A stretch of DNA of 64,000 bases from contig NZ_AUXY01000080.1 in assembly GCF_001625695.1 (NCBI RefSeq), forward strand, positions 62,001-126,000. Reading direction: 5' to 3'. The DNA comes from Pseudoalteromonas luteoviolacea H33-S (GTDB taxonomy: Bacteria > Pseudomonadota > Gammaproteobacteria > Enterobacterales > Alteromonadaceae). This document shows, one piece after another, positions 34,811 through 43,038 of this stretch. The notes under the pieces are model-generated. The model did no database searches. It was not told the DNA's origin and saw nothing but the letters and a program-made list of their open reading frames with translations. The stretch's first letter is position 1; every line of letters begins with the position of its first letter. The position numbers were made by a program, and so were the translations under genes.

Positions 34811-36463
34811 ATGAAACATAACATTCTAACAAGCAAAAAACATACTTTACTTGCCCTTGGCGTTGCGTCTGCGCTTGGTGCTGCTTCTGCAACAGCAGCA
34901 ACATCAGAACGTATGATCGTTACTCTAAAAGAACAATCTACGGCTAACACATTCCCTGTAGCCTTATCAGAAGCAGAATTAACAGACTATAAAGCACAAT
35001 CGCTCAGTTTGTTTGCAAGCAATATAAACGCGCAAGCGATTAAAACATTACCAAGTATCAATGCAGTAGTAATGGAGCTGACACCTGAGCAATTATCTTC
35101 ACTTGAAAAAGATGGTAACGTCGTGACTGTCGAAGTGGATCCAAAGCGTTACGTGCCAGAACTTATTGATGGCGAAATCGCACCTTTCGCTGAATCAACA
35201 CCTTATGGTATTAACATGGTTCAAGCGAAACTGGTTAGCGATGCAGCTGCTGCAAATCGAAAAGTTTGTATCATGGATACAGGTTATATGCGCAGCCACG
35301 AAGACTTAGTTAGCGCAGGCGTAACTGGCGATGACGGTTACGGATCAAACGATACTGGTCTTTGGCACAATGACGGTCATGGACATGGCACGCACGTGGC
35401 AGGTACAATCGCAGCACTTGGCGGCAACGGTACTGGTGTTGTTGGTGTGAATGCATCTGGTAACCTTAAGCTTCATATCGTAAAAGTATTCAATGACTCA
35501 GGTCGTTGGGCTTATGGTTCTGACCTAATTGAAGCTATCAACCAGTGTGAGACAGCTGGTGCGCATATCACTAGCATGAGCTTAGGTGGAAGCGGTAGCT
35601 CTACAGCAGAGCGAAATGCTTTCGACCAAAGTTACCAGCGCGGTATGCTGCACATTGCAGCAGCGGGTAATGGTGGCAACAGTGCACTTAGCTACCCAGC
35701 ATCTTATGACAATGTTGTATCTGTAGCGGCTGTAGATAGCTCTGAAAATAAAGCATCATTCTCACAGTATAACAGCCAAGTTGAAATTGCAGGCCCAGGT
35801 GTTGGCGTTAACTCAACATGGAACAACGGTGGTTACAGAAGTATTAGTGGTACATCGATGGCAACGCCACACGTGTCTGGTGTAGCTGCGCTAGTATGGA
35901 GTAACTACCCTACTTGTTCAAATGTAGAGATCCGCGCGGCACTTAATGCCAGTGCAAAAGACAAAGGCGCAGCAGGTCGTGATACTTCTTACGGACACGG
36001 TATTGTTCAAGCAAAAGCAGCATATGATTACTTAGCTCAAAGCTGTGGTGGCGGTGGTGACCCAGTTCCAGTGGCTAACTTCTCGTTCTCAACAAGTGGT
36101 TTAACATCAACATTCACAAACAGCTCTACTGCTGGTACTTACAATTGGACATTTGGCGATGGTAACGGTAGCTCTCAAAGCGCACCAACGCACACATATG
36201 CTCAAGCAGGTACATATGATGTAACACTTAAAGTAACCAACTCAGCAGGCGATTTTGATTCGATTGTTAAGCAGGTCACAGTAGAAGATGCGGTAACACC
36301 TCCAGGTTGTACTGGCCTTAGCGAGTGGAGCGCGTCTACATTCTATCGTGTCGGTGACCGTGTTTCTTATAAAGGTTATGAGTACAGATCAACTTGGTGG
36401 TCACGTGGTGCAGAACCAACAGTATTCACTAACGTATGGAGCAAAGTTGGTAAATGTAACTAA
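34811..36463 (+). CDS. Secreted subtilisin-like serine protease with PKD and chitin-binding domains
   Basis: This 550-residue exoprotease has a signal peptide (about 1-30) and an inhibitor-I9-like propeptide (about 31-115). An S8 catalytic domain carries Asp (VCIMDTGY, near 156), His (GHGTHVAGT, near 196) and Ser (SGTSMATPHVSG, near 350). A PKD domain (about 418-497; WTFGDGNGSS, APTHTYAQAGTYDVTL) and a type-3 chitin-binding module (about 502-550; WSASTFYRVGDRVSYKGYEY) follow. It is probably released by type II secretion and degrades protein on chitin-rich particles. Its last bases overlap the convergent EamA gene. Confidence 0.95.
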   Translation: MKHNILTSKKHTLLALGVASALGAASATAATSERMIVTLKEQSTANTFPVALSEAELTDYKAQSLSLFASNINAQAIKTLPSINAVVMELTPEQLSSLEKDGNVVTVEVDPKRYVPELIDGEIAPFAESTPYGINMVQAKLVSDAAAANRKVCIMDTGYMRSHEDLVSAGVTGDDGYGSNDTGLWHNDGHGHGTHVAGTIAALGGNGTGVVGVNASGNLKLHIVKVFNDSGRWAYGSDLIEAINQCETAGAHITSMSLGGSGSSTAERNAFDQSYQRGMLHIAAAGNGGNSALSYPASYDNVVSVAAVDSSENKASFSQYNSQVEIAGPGVGVNSTWNNGGYRSISGTSMATPHVSGVAALVWSNYPTCSNVEIRAALNASAKDKGAAGRDTSYGHGIVQAKAAYDYLAQSCGGGGDPVPVANFSFSTSGLTSTFTNSSTAGTYNWTFGDGNGSSQSAPTHTYAQAGTYDVTLKVTNSAGDFDSIVKQVTVEDAVTPPGCTGLSEWSASTFYRVGDRVSYKGYEYRSTWWSRGAEPTVFTNVWSKVGKCN

Positions 36464-37290
36464 CCTGCCAACTGAATAGACGATATTGCACTTGTGCATA
36501 AAATAACCCCGACACAGCACCATTGTGTTGGGGTTAATTTTTCCTTAAATAGGTAAACCCCTATTAAACCCGCTCCAATGATGCCAATAGCGCGCTTAAG
36601 CGCCTCTAGCATGCCCGGCTGGATTGACTCCAAAGCGATAAATTGAAAAGTCACTGCCAGTGAGAAGCACAGCGCAGCAAAAAACCAAACTGATAAGTAC
36701 TGTTTTATTTGATCAAAAACTATCACAGGTCTGTACAATGTCGCGTTCAGTGCCAACACAATAAAAGTGACATATACAATATGAAAGTCGACAGGGCTAT
36801 ACATCAAAGCTTGTTTATCAAATACAATGCAAAGACCCCAGCAAATTGAAGTGATAACAATATAGCCACTTCCCGGCTCCTGAATTGTAAAGCGCCCTCC
36901 CTGAAGTATAAATGATGCGACAACAAGAATAGAGATAGCTATAAGCTCTAACTGTGTGAGTGCCTCACCGAACCAAAACCAAGCTACTGCACCAGAAATA
37001 ACCGGTGTTAAGCATAACATTGGGAGCATTACAGCTACTTTGCCGAGTGCTAAAGCACGAATGAAGCACACACTGCCAATGCCAGCTAGTAAACCACTTA
37101 CCGTTGCAGGCACATAGTAACCTGAAAGTGGTAACTCCCTACTCACAACAAGCCAATATACTAAATAAACAGGTAAGACAATGGCACTGAAAATCACGGA
37201 CATTAAGGGCGCGGAAAAATGCGCTGACAATCGTTTACGCGTGTAATCAAACCCAACCCAACTCAGTGCGCTCAATAATGCAAATTCCAT
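36460..37290 (-). CDS. EamA/DMT-superfamily transporter
   Basis: This 276-residue inner-membrane protein has about ten predicted transmembrane helices in two homologous halves, the layout of drug/metabolite transporters (LALGKVAVMLPMLCLTPVISG in the first half; GMLEALKRAIGIIGAGLIG in the second). The ATG at 37290 has GAGAAA upstream and lies 2 bp after the stop of the phosphotransferase gene, so the two are cotranscribed. The substrate is unknown. Confidence 0.88.
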   Translation of the reverse strand: MEFALLSALSWVGFDYTRKRLSAHFSAPLMSVIFSAIVLPVYLVYWLVVSRELPLSGYYVPATVSGLLAGIGSVCFIRALALGKVAVMLPMLCLTPVISGAVAWFWFGEALTQLELIAISILVVASFILQGGRFTIQEPGSGYIVITSICWGLCIVFDKQALMYSPVDFHIVYVTFIVLALNATLYRPVIVFDQIKQYLSVWFFAALCFSLAVTFQFIALESIQPGMLEALKRAIGIIGAGLIGVYLFKEKLTPTQWCCVGVILCTSAISSIQLAG

Positions 37291-37292
37291 AT

Positions 37293-38252
37293 TTATTTCT
37301 CAGTTTGCCTCAAAGCAATTGCCGTTTGCTTTTTCATATAATCATTAATTTTATGGTGTTCTGGCCGCCAGCCTTGCAAAAATCGGTGAAAATCAGCCCA
37401 AATAAAACACCAACTTTCCTGCCATTGTTGCTGTAAATCACAGAAACTAATCGCAGAGCATTTATGCACAAGAGCTTGTTGTAGTCGAGAGAAATAATAG
37501 GCTAACAAATCATTGCACTCTGTTTCTAGCTGTGCGTTATTCAACACAGTCGTGAAAAGTAACATCACATCGCTGAGGCCGTTACCTAAGCCAACATGTT
37601 GAAAGTCATAACCAATAACTCGGTTGTCATCAAAAGCAAAGTTTGCCAATTTAGCATCACCATGAATAAGGGTATGATATCGAATACGCTTCAATGTTTT
37701 GTCAATTTTATGAGCCGATTCTTTCAAAGCTGAGTTAGGCATTTTTTGATATTCATCAGGGCGTGTATCTAAATGCCAATAGTTTCCATAGCCAAAAGTT
37801 TCAAACTCATCATTGTCTGTATCTTCTGTCAGCCAATTAGCATGAAATGTCGCTAGCCAATCCAAAACCCTTTTAATATGCACAGTAGACACTGAACTCT
37901 TGTTTTGAAAACCTAATGGCTCAAAGTCCTCAAGCAGGGTAATAAATTTACCATTAATTTCATGAAGCTCAATCGCTTGCGGTAACAAGCATAAGTCTCG
38001 TAAACATAATGCATAATGCCTGTAAAAATGTTGCTCTTTTACATAACTTTTTATTTTTCTTTGCAGAGAAAATGAAGTTTGTTGAATATTGACATGCTGT
38101 AAGTCGTCAGGTACCTGACTAATCTTGATCGCATATTTGCGAGTTCCTATTTGGCATTTTTCTAACGTGCCACAGCCATTCCACAGCGTTTGAGGTGTTT
38201 GATTTTGTCGATGTTTTAAATGAAGATATTGACTATAAAGAGATGACTGCAT
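37293..38252 (-). CDS. Phosphotransferase of the aminoglycoside/ecdysteroid-kinase fold
   Basis: This 319-residue cytoplasmic protein has the small-molecule kinase signature HGDAKLANFAF followed by IGYDFQHVGLGNGLSDVM, matching the catalytic and metal-binding loops of APH/choline/ecdysteroid-kinase-like enzymes. An N-terminal lobe precedes them. The substrate is not apparent and no resistance role is implied. It is directly upstream of the EamA transporter gene, so the pair may modify and move the same small molecule. Confidence 0.85.
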   Translation of the reverse strand: MQSSLYSQYLHLKHRQNQTPQTLWNGCGTLEKCQIGTRKYAIKISQVPDDLQHVNIQQTSFSLQRKIKSYVKEQHFYRHYALCLRDLCLLPQAIELHEINGKFITLLEDFEPLGFQNKSSVSTVHIKRVLDWLATFHANWLTEDTDNDEFETFGYGNYWHLDTRPDEYQKMPNSALKESAHKIDKTLKRIRYHTLIHGDAKLANFAFDDNRVIGYDFQHVGLGNGLSDVMLLFTTVLNNAQLETECNDLLAYYFSRLQQALVHKCSAISFCDLQQQWQESWCFIWADFHRFLQGWRPEHHKINDYMKKQTAIALRQTEK

Positions 38253-38288
38253 AAAAAAATACTCGCTTTTTTGTGCAGTTTATATGAA

Positions 38289-38316
38289 ACGCCCAATTAT
38301 AGAAATAATTGGGCGT
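38289..38316. terminator. Hairpin terminator
   Basis: ACGCCCAATTAT pairs perfectly with ATAATTGGGCGT around an AGAA loop. It lies between the acyl-CoA dehydrogenase gene and the phosphotransferase gene, both leftward, and ends the former's transcript. Confidence 0.8.
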
Positions 38317-38337
38317 ATGGTTTTTTAGCTCGAGGCT

Positions 38338-40590
38338 TTATTGATTTACAGCCGCTTTTAGTTCCTCTGTGGTATTTTTTTCCTCAACCAAGTTCAAGTC
38401 AAAGTCAAACTCATCAACACGAATTGCTTTTTCACGCTTACGGTTGTAATCAACTAGCTGTACATATTCTTGCTCATTTACGATACTGGCAACAAAGGCA
38501 TTATTTAATGTATCGCTAAATGTAACGCCAGCTTTGATCTCTCTCTTTTTCAGTGCTTTCTTCACTTTTGCCAGCGAGTCTAAACATGCCATTTTGGCTT
38601 TATAGGCCTGCTCATTGATATCATGACCATCACCCGGTGTTGGCTTCACTAAATGAGTCAGCTGTTGCTTAAACAAAGTATCTAGCTGTGATGCTTTAGC
38701 AAGTTCTCTGACCAAGTCATCATTTATTTGTGGCATACGATGCGAAAAGTTCATTGTCGCCACACGCATAAAGCGTCTTGCTGCGGTATTTGGAAAGTTA
38801 TCCAAAAACTTATGTAATGCTTTTTCCGCTTCAACAAGTGCATAACGCGTCGCGTAATGGAAATAAGGCGCAGCTTGCGCTCTATCTTGCTCTGACACTT
38901 TTTGCTCGTAATACCTAATAGATGCCATAGCTGCGTATACAAAGCTCATTACATCACCAAGCCTCGCAGACAATAACTCGGCTTGCTTAAGTTTGCCACC
39001 CAGTACAAGTAGTGAAAAATCAGCGTATACAGCTAGCTTTGACGCTAATTGCTGTGCAGCTTTCTCATACTGCACCACTTCTGGTAAGCGTGAAGATCCA
39101 GTGGCTAAAAACGGAAATGCACCTAGCTTAAACGCACGTAAACCATTGCCAATACTGTATCCGACCGTTTTTCTTAGGATCTTATTGAACTCTTTGTCAG
39201 CATTTGGCTGCTCGCTGTGAATTGATTCAACCATCGATTGCAAATAAGGGTGACAACGCATGACACCTTGCCCAAATATCATCAAGTTACGTGTTAGAAT
39301 ATTTGCACCTTCTACAGTGATAGCTATCGGCTGTGCTACATAACCGCTCGCTAAGGTGTTTTGTGGTCCAGTTTGAATTGCTTTGCCAGCTAATATATCC
39401 ATTGCTGAATCAAGTACATCTCGACCAAGCTCCGTCATGTGATATTTCGCAATTGCTGTCACAACTGACGGCTTCAACCCCATGCCAAGACCTTCGGTTG
39501 TTAATACTCGCATAGATTCTTGCAAATATGCTTTACCCGCGATATCAGCAAGCTTTTCTTGAATACCTTCAAATTGACCGATTGCTAGACCAAATTGCTC
39601 GCGCACTGCAGCATATTCAGATGCAGATTTTAGTGCAACTTGGCTCGTTGAAACACCTAAAGCTGGTAGTGAAATGCCTCGGCCAGCGCCTAAACAGCTC
39701 ACGAGCATTTGCCAACCGCGACCAATATTTTTTTGACCGCCGATAATAAAGTCCATTGGGATAAATACCTTATTACCGCGCGTTGTACCATTGTAAAAAC
39801 GAATACCCATTGGATCGTGGCGATTGCCCAGCTCGACACCCGGGTGAGATTTAGGAATAAGCGCGCATGTGATCCCTAAAGACTCTTTACCACCTAACAA
39901 CCCGTTCGGATCGAATACTTTAAATGCTAAGCCAAGTACAGTCGCAATCGGTGCAAGCGTGATGTAACGCTTATCCCATGTAACTTCTAGACCAAGTACT
40001 TCTTTGCCTTCAAACATACCCTTAGTGACAATACCCTGATCTGGAATACCACCAGCATCAGAACCCGCCTCTGGGCTTGTCAGCGCAAAACAAGGGATAT
40101 CACGTCCATTAGCAAGTCGAGGTAAATAATGCGCCTGCTGCTCAGCCGTACCATAGTGAAGTAATAATTCACCTGGGCCCAATGAATTTGGCACCATTAC
40201 AGTCACTGCCACTGCCGACGATTTTGTAGCAATCGTGCCAACAATCGTTGAGTTTGCATACGGGCTAAATTCTAAACCGCCGTACTGCTTAGGAATGATA
40301 AGAGAAAAGAATCGTTCTTTTTTCAAAAATTCTAAAATATGCTCAGGTAAGTGTTTTGAGTTTTGAATATGATTTTCATCGATCATTGCCATCAACTCAT
40401 TCACAGGGCCATCTAAAAATGCCTGTTCTTCAGCCGATAGCTTTGCTTCTGTTACTGAGCGTAAAGCTGAAAAATCTGGCTTTCCTTGATAGATAGAGCC
40501 TTCTAACCAAACATCTCCTGCATCCAGGGCTTCTTGTTCGGTAACAGAAATGCTAGGTAAAATTTTTCTTAGTTGTGTTCTTAAACTCAT
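38338..40590 (-). CDS. fadE: Acyl-CoA dehydrogenase FadE-like
   Basis: This flavoenzyme introduces the first double bond in fatty-acid beta-oxidation. The 750-residue product matches the long FadE class: an N-terminal acyl-CoA dehydrogenase region (FGKx-like IIPKQYGGLEFSPYANS, ALTSPEAGSDAGGIPD, KRYITLAPIATVLGLA) and a C-terminal DUF1974 extension. E. coli FadE is 814 residues. The start ATG at 40590 lies 4 bp from a FadR-like operator, consistent with repression until acyl-CoA accumulates. It is a single-gene unit closed by a hairpin. Confidence 0.93.
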   Translation of the reverse strand: MSLRTQLRKILPSISVTEQEALDAGDVWLEGSIYQGKPDFSALRSVTEAKLSAEEQAFLDGPVNELMAMIDENHIQNSKHLPEHILEFLKKERFFSLIIPKQYGGLEFSPYANSTIVGTIATKSSAVAVTVMVPNSLGPGELLLHYGTAEQQAHYLPRLANGRDIPCFALTSPEAGSDAGGIPDQGIVTKGMFEGKEVLGLEVTWDKRYITLAPIATVLGLAFKVFDPNGLLGGKESLGITCALIPKSHPGVELGNRHDPMGIRFYNGTTRGNKVFIPMDFIIGGQKNIGRGWQMLVSCLGAGRGISLPALGVSTSQVALKSASEYAAVREQFGLAIGQFEGIQEKLADIAGKAYLQESMRVLTTEGLGMGLKPSVVTAIAKYHMTELGRDVLDSAMDILAGKAIQTGPQNTLASGYVAQPIAITVEGANILTRNLMIFGQGVMRCHPYLQSMVESIHSEQPNADKEFNKILRKTVGYSIGNGLRAFKLGAFPFLATGSSRLPEVVQYEKAAQQLASKLAVYADFSLLVLGGKLKQAELLSARLGDVMSFVYAAMASIRYYEQKVSEQDRAQAAPYFHYATRYALVEAEKALHKFLDNFPNTAARRFMRVATMNFSHRMPQINDDLVRELAKASQLDTLFKQQLTHLVKPTPGDGHDINEQAYKAKMACLDSLAKVKKALKKREIKAGVTFSDTLNNAFVASIVNEQEYVQLVDYNRKREKAIRVDEFDFDLNLVEEKNTTEELKAAVNQ

Positions 40591-40594
40591 AATA

Positions 40595-40611
40595 AACTCA
40601 TCCGACCAGAT
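40595..40611 (-). promoter_or_regulatory. FadR-like operator in the fadE leader
   Basis: On the minus strand this 17-mer reads ATCTGGTCGGATGAGTT. It agrees with the E. coli FadR consensus (ANCTGGTCNGACNTGTT type) at nearly all fixed positions. It ends 4 bp upstream of the fadE ATG, so FadR would block the transcription start or elongation. Confidence 0.75.
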
Positions 40612-40801
40612 AGATATACCTACATTACGGCATAAAAATCAATTTAGATCAATTGCTCGAATGAAATAATTAACTAATTTTTTACTGTAAATTGCTTTTT
40701 AGAGGAAAAACTTTCTGATAATTAGTGGCTTACACGTGTACGCTGAATTTATATTATTTTTGCATGAATAGGCATAAAATTGATATGGAGAATTATATAT
40801 C

Positions 40802-41260
40802 TCAAAAAACTGCATAATTTGCGCGGGTAATAGCCATAAGTGATTGCGGGCAAATCGAAATTTCCAACCCACGCCGACCACCACTGACGTAAATTTCATC
40901 ATAATCTAGTGCAGTTTTATGCACGATCACAGGAATGTTTTTTTTGTGAGCGAAAGGGCTTATCCCGCCAAGTAAGTACCCTGTTGCACTTTGTGCTCGA
41001 TTTTTTTCAGCCATATGTGCTTTTTTTCCCGAAACCGACTTTGCAAATAACTTTAAATCTACCTGCTGGCAAGCTGGGGTGACGCCGATAAATAATGTTC
41101 CATCCACATCAATCACTAAGGTTTTAAATACTTTTTTCTCGTCCAGTTTAAGTTTAGTCGCAGCTTCTTGAGCATAGTTAGGTATAGTGGGGTCATGTTT
41201 AAATTTTAATACATCGAATTTAACTTTATTTTTTTTAAGTAAGTTTATAGCAGGTGTCAT
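40802..41260 (-). CDS. ybaK: Cys-tRNA(Pro)/aminoacyl-tRNA deacylase YbaK
   Basis: YbaK clears Cys mischarged on tRNA-Pro. The 152-residue protein spans the whole YbaK/EbsC domain: VFKTLVIDVDGTLFIGVTP, KNRAQSATGYLLGGISPFA and SGGRRGLEISICPQSL, with the catalytic-site Lys and Gly-rich loop of the family. It stands alone with its ATG at 41260; a 253-bp region of unknown content precedes it. Confidence 0.92.
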   Translation of the reverse strand: MTPAINLLKKNKVKFDVLKFKHDPTIPNYAQEAATKLKLDEKKVFKTLVIDVDGTLFIGVTPACQQVDLKLFAKSVSGKKAHMAEKNRAQSATGYLLGGISPFAHKKNIPVIVHKTALDYDEIYVSGGRRGLEISICPQSLMAITRANYAVF

Positions 41261-41513
41261 TATAAGTCCTTATTTATTAATGAGTTAAAAATTAAAACCA
41301 TATCGAGATACGCACAGCTTTTCAATTGTGCACGACAAAGCATATTCGTAAGTAATTTACATTGGTAAGTCCCCTTTAAATTATACTAAATTACGCTCGA
41401 CATTATGATAATGTCGACTAAAGTAGTATGTATCAGCTTACTGAGTTGTGATTGCGCATTCATTGGCAATCGACGTTAAGCCCTAATTATTTTTACCTAG
41501 TGTAGATTGTTGT

Positions 41514-41735
41514 ATGTATACAAGTCTTTCAAGCATAGTCGGTATCACTTTAACTGTTTTAACCGCAGTAGTGTTTTTAAGTAACGAATATAATGCATGG
41601 GCAAACAAACTAGCTTGTGATCAAAAGTGTGAAATTTTAGGGTGCAATTCTGGAACACTGATTTCAGGAGAAAACCGACAGGATCTAGTGTGTCGGTGCA
41701 ACGATGATATGGATTATCTCGTAATATTAGACTGA
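41514..41735 (+). CDS. Small membrane protein with a cysteine-rich tail
   Basis: This 73-residue frame has an N-terminal hydrophobic segment (about 6-24) and then a tail with Cys residues (CDQKCEILGC, then LVCRC) ending in acidic DMDYLVILD. It resembles a small membrane-anchored or secreted protein with possible disulfides. No ribosome site stands out before the ATG, and no homologue is recognised. It ends 4 bp before a perfect terminator, which supports it as a real short transcript. Confidence 0.45.
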   Translation: MYTSLSSIVGITLTVLTAVVFLSNEYNAWANKLACDQKCEILGCNSGTLISGENRQDLVCRCNDDMDYLVILD

Positions 41736-41739
41736 GAGT

Positions 41740-41764
41740 AAAACGGCGCCAAAGGCGCCGTTTT
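41740..41764. terminator. Bidirectional terminator at the end of dnaJ
   Basis: AAAACGGCGCC and GGCGCCGTTTT form a perfect 11-bp stem around AAA. It separates the small 41514 gene from the convergent dnaK-dnaJ operon. Confidence 0.9.
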
Positions 41765-41782
41765 GATTCGATTCATTACCAA

Positions 41783-42919
41783 CTACTTGGTTAAGTCATC
41801 AAAAAACTTTTTCACACCATCAAAGAAGCCCTGTGCTTTAGGACGATTTTTACTGGTATCACCACTCATGCTCTCTTCAAGTTCTTTAAGTAGTTCTTTC
41901 TGACGCTCGTTTAAGTTAACTGGCGTTTCAATAACTACTTTACAGATTAAATCACCTACTGAACCACTACGAACAGACTTAACGCCTTTACCGCGCATGC
42001 GGAACATCTTTCCAGTTTGGCTTTCTGAAGGGATCTTCAGGTTAGCTCTACCATCAAGTGTCGGCACTTCAATTTCGCCGCCTAACGCTGCGGTTGTGAA
42101 GCTAATTGGTACTTCGCAGTACAAGTTATTGCCGTCACGAACAAAAATCGGATGTTCACGAACGCTAACCTGAACGTATAGGTCACCAGCTGGCGCGCCG
42201 TGCATACCCGCTTCACCTTCACCAGAAAGTCGAATTCGGTCACCCGTATCAACACCCGCAGGAATTTTAACTGATAGCGTCTTGGTTTTCTCTACGCGAC
42301 CTTGACCATGACAGCTATCACACGGATCTGAGATAACTTGTCCAGTACCTTGACACGTAGGACAAGTCTGTTGAACCGCAAAGAAACCTTGGCGCATTTG
42401 CACTTGACCTGCACCATGACAGGTAGAACATGTTTTTGGCTTTGAGCCAGCTTTTGCACCACTGCCATCACATGGTTTACAACTTACCCATGTAGGCACT
42501 TTTATTTCAACGTCTTTGCCCTTTACTGCTTCTTCCAAGCTTAAGTCTAAGCTGTAACGAAGGTCGGCACCACGTTGCTGTCTTGATTGACGACGACCAC
42601 CGCCGCCACCAAAAATATCACCGAATACGTCCCCGAAGATATCGCCAAAGTCGGCTCCACCACCGAACCCGCCATGGCCTCCACCACCGTTTTGTTCAAA
42701 CGCTGCATGGCCGTATTGATCATACATCTGGCGTTTCTGACTATCCGTTAGGACCTCGTACGCTTCTTTTACTTCTTTGAACTTAGCTTCTAAAGCTTCA
42801 TCACCCGCAGTACGATCTGGGTGATACTTCATTGCTAGGCGCTTATAGGCCTTTTTAATATCACGTTCACCGGCGTCTTTTGAAACACCTAATACTTCGT
42901 AATAATCACGTTTGGACAT
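41783..42919 (-). CDS. dnaJ: Chaperone DnaJ (Hsp40)
   Basis: DnaJ stimulates DnaK and binds unfolded proteins. The 378-residue product starts MSKRDYYEVLGVSKDA at the ATG at 42919. It has the HPD loop in YHPDRTAGD, a Gly/Phe region, and four CxxCxGxG zinc repeats (CKPCDGSG, CSTCHGAG, CPTCQGTG, CDSCHGQG). It then has the C-terminal peptide-binding domains. It lies downstream of dnaK across 119 bp that includes a hairpin. Confidence 0.97.
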   Translation of the reverse strand: MSKRDYYEVLGVSKDAGERDIKKAYKRLAMKYHPDRTAGDEALEAKFKEVKEAYEVLTDSQKRQMYDQYGHAAFEQNGGGGHGGFGGGADFGDIFGDVFGDIFGGGGGRRQSRQQRGADLRYSLDLSLEEAVKGKDVEIKVPTWVSCKPCDGSGAKAGSKPKTCSTCHGAGQVQMRQGFFAVQQTCPTCQGTGQVISDPCDSCHGQGRVEKTKTLSVKIPAGVDTGDRIRLSGEGEAGMHGAPAGDLYVQVSVREHPIFVRDGNNLYCEVPISFTTAALGGEIEVPTLDGRANLKIPSESQTGKMFRMRGKGVKSVRSGSVGDLICKVVIETPVNLNERQKELLKELEESMSGDTSKNRPKAQGFFDGVKKFFDDLTK

Positions 42920-42992
42920 AGTTATCACACTACTCTTACAAGACAACTCTCCGACCAATATGATCGGTAGTGAGCCAAAATTTAAAAACACG

Positions 42993-43026
42993 AAGGGCGC
43001 GTCTAGCGAAGTCGCCGCGCGCCCTT
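42993..43026 (-). terminator. Hairpin between dnaK and dnaJ (partial terminator)
   Basis: AAGGGCGCG (42993-43001) pairs with CGCGCCCTT (43018-43026), and the loop contains a second small stem GCGA/TCGC. On the minus strand it is followed by GTGTTTTTAAATTTT. It lies just after the dnaK stop and may attenuate read-through so that dnaK exceeds dnaJ. Confidence 0.65.
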
Positions 43027-43038
43027 AACAGTCAACAA

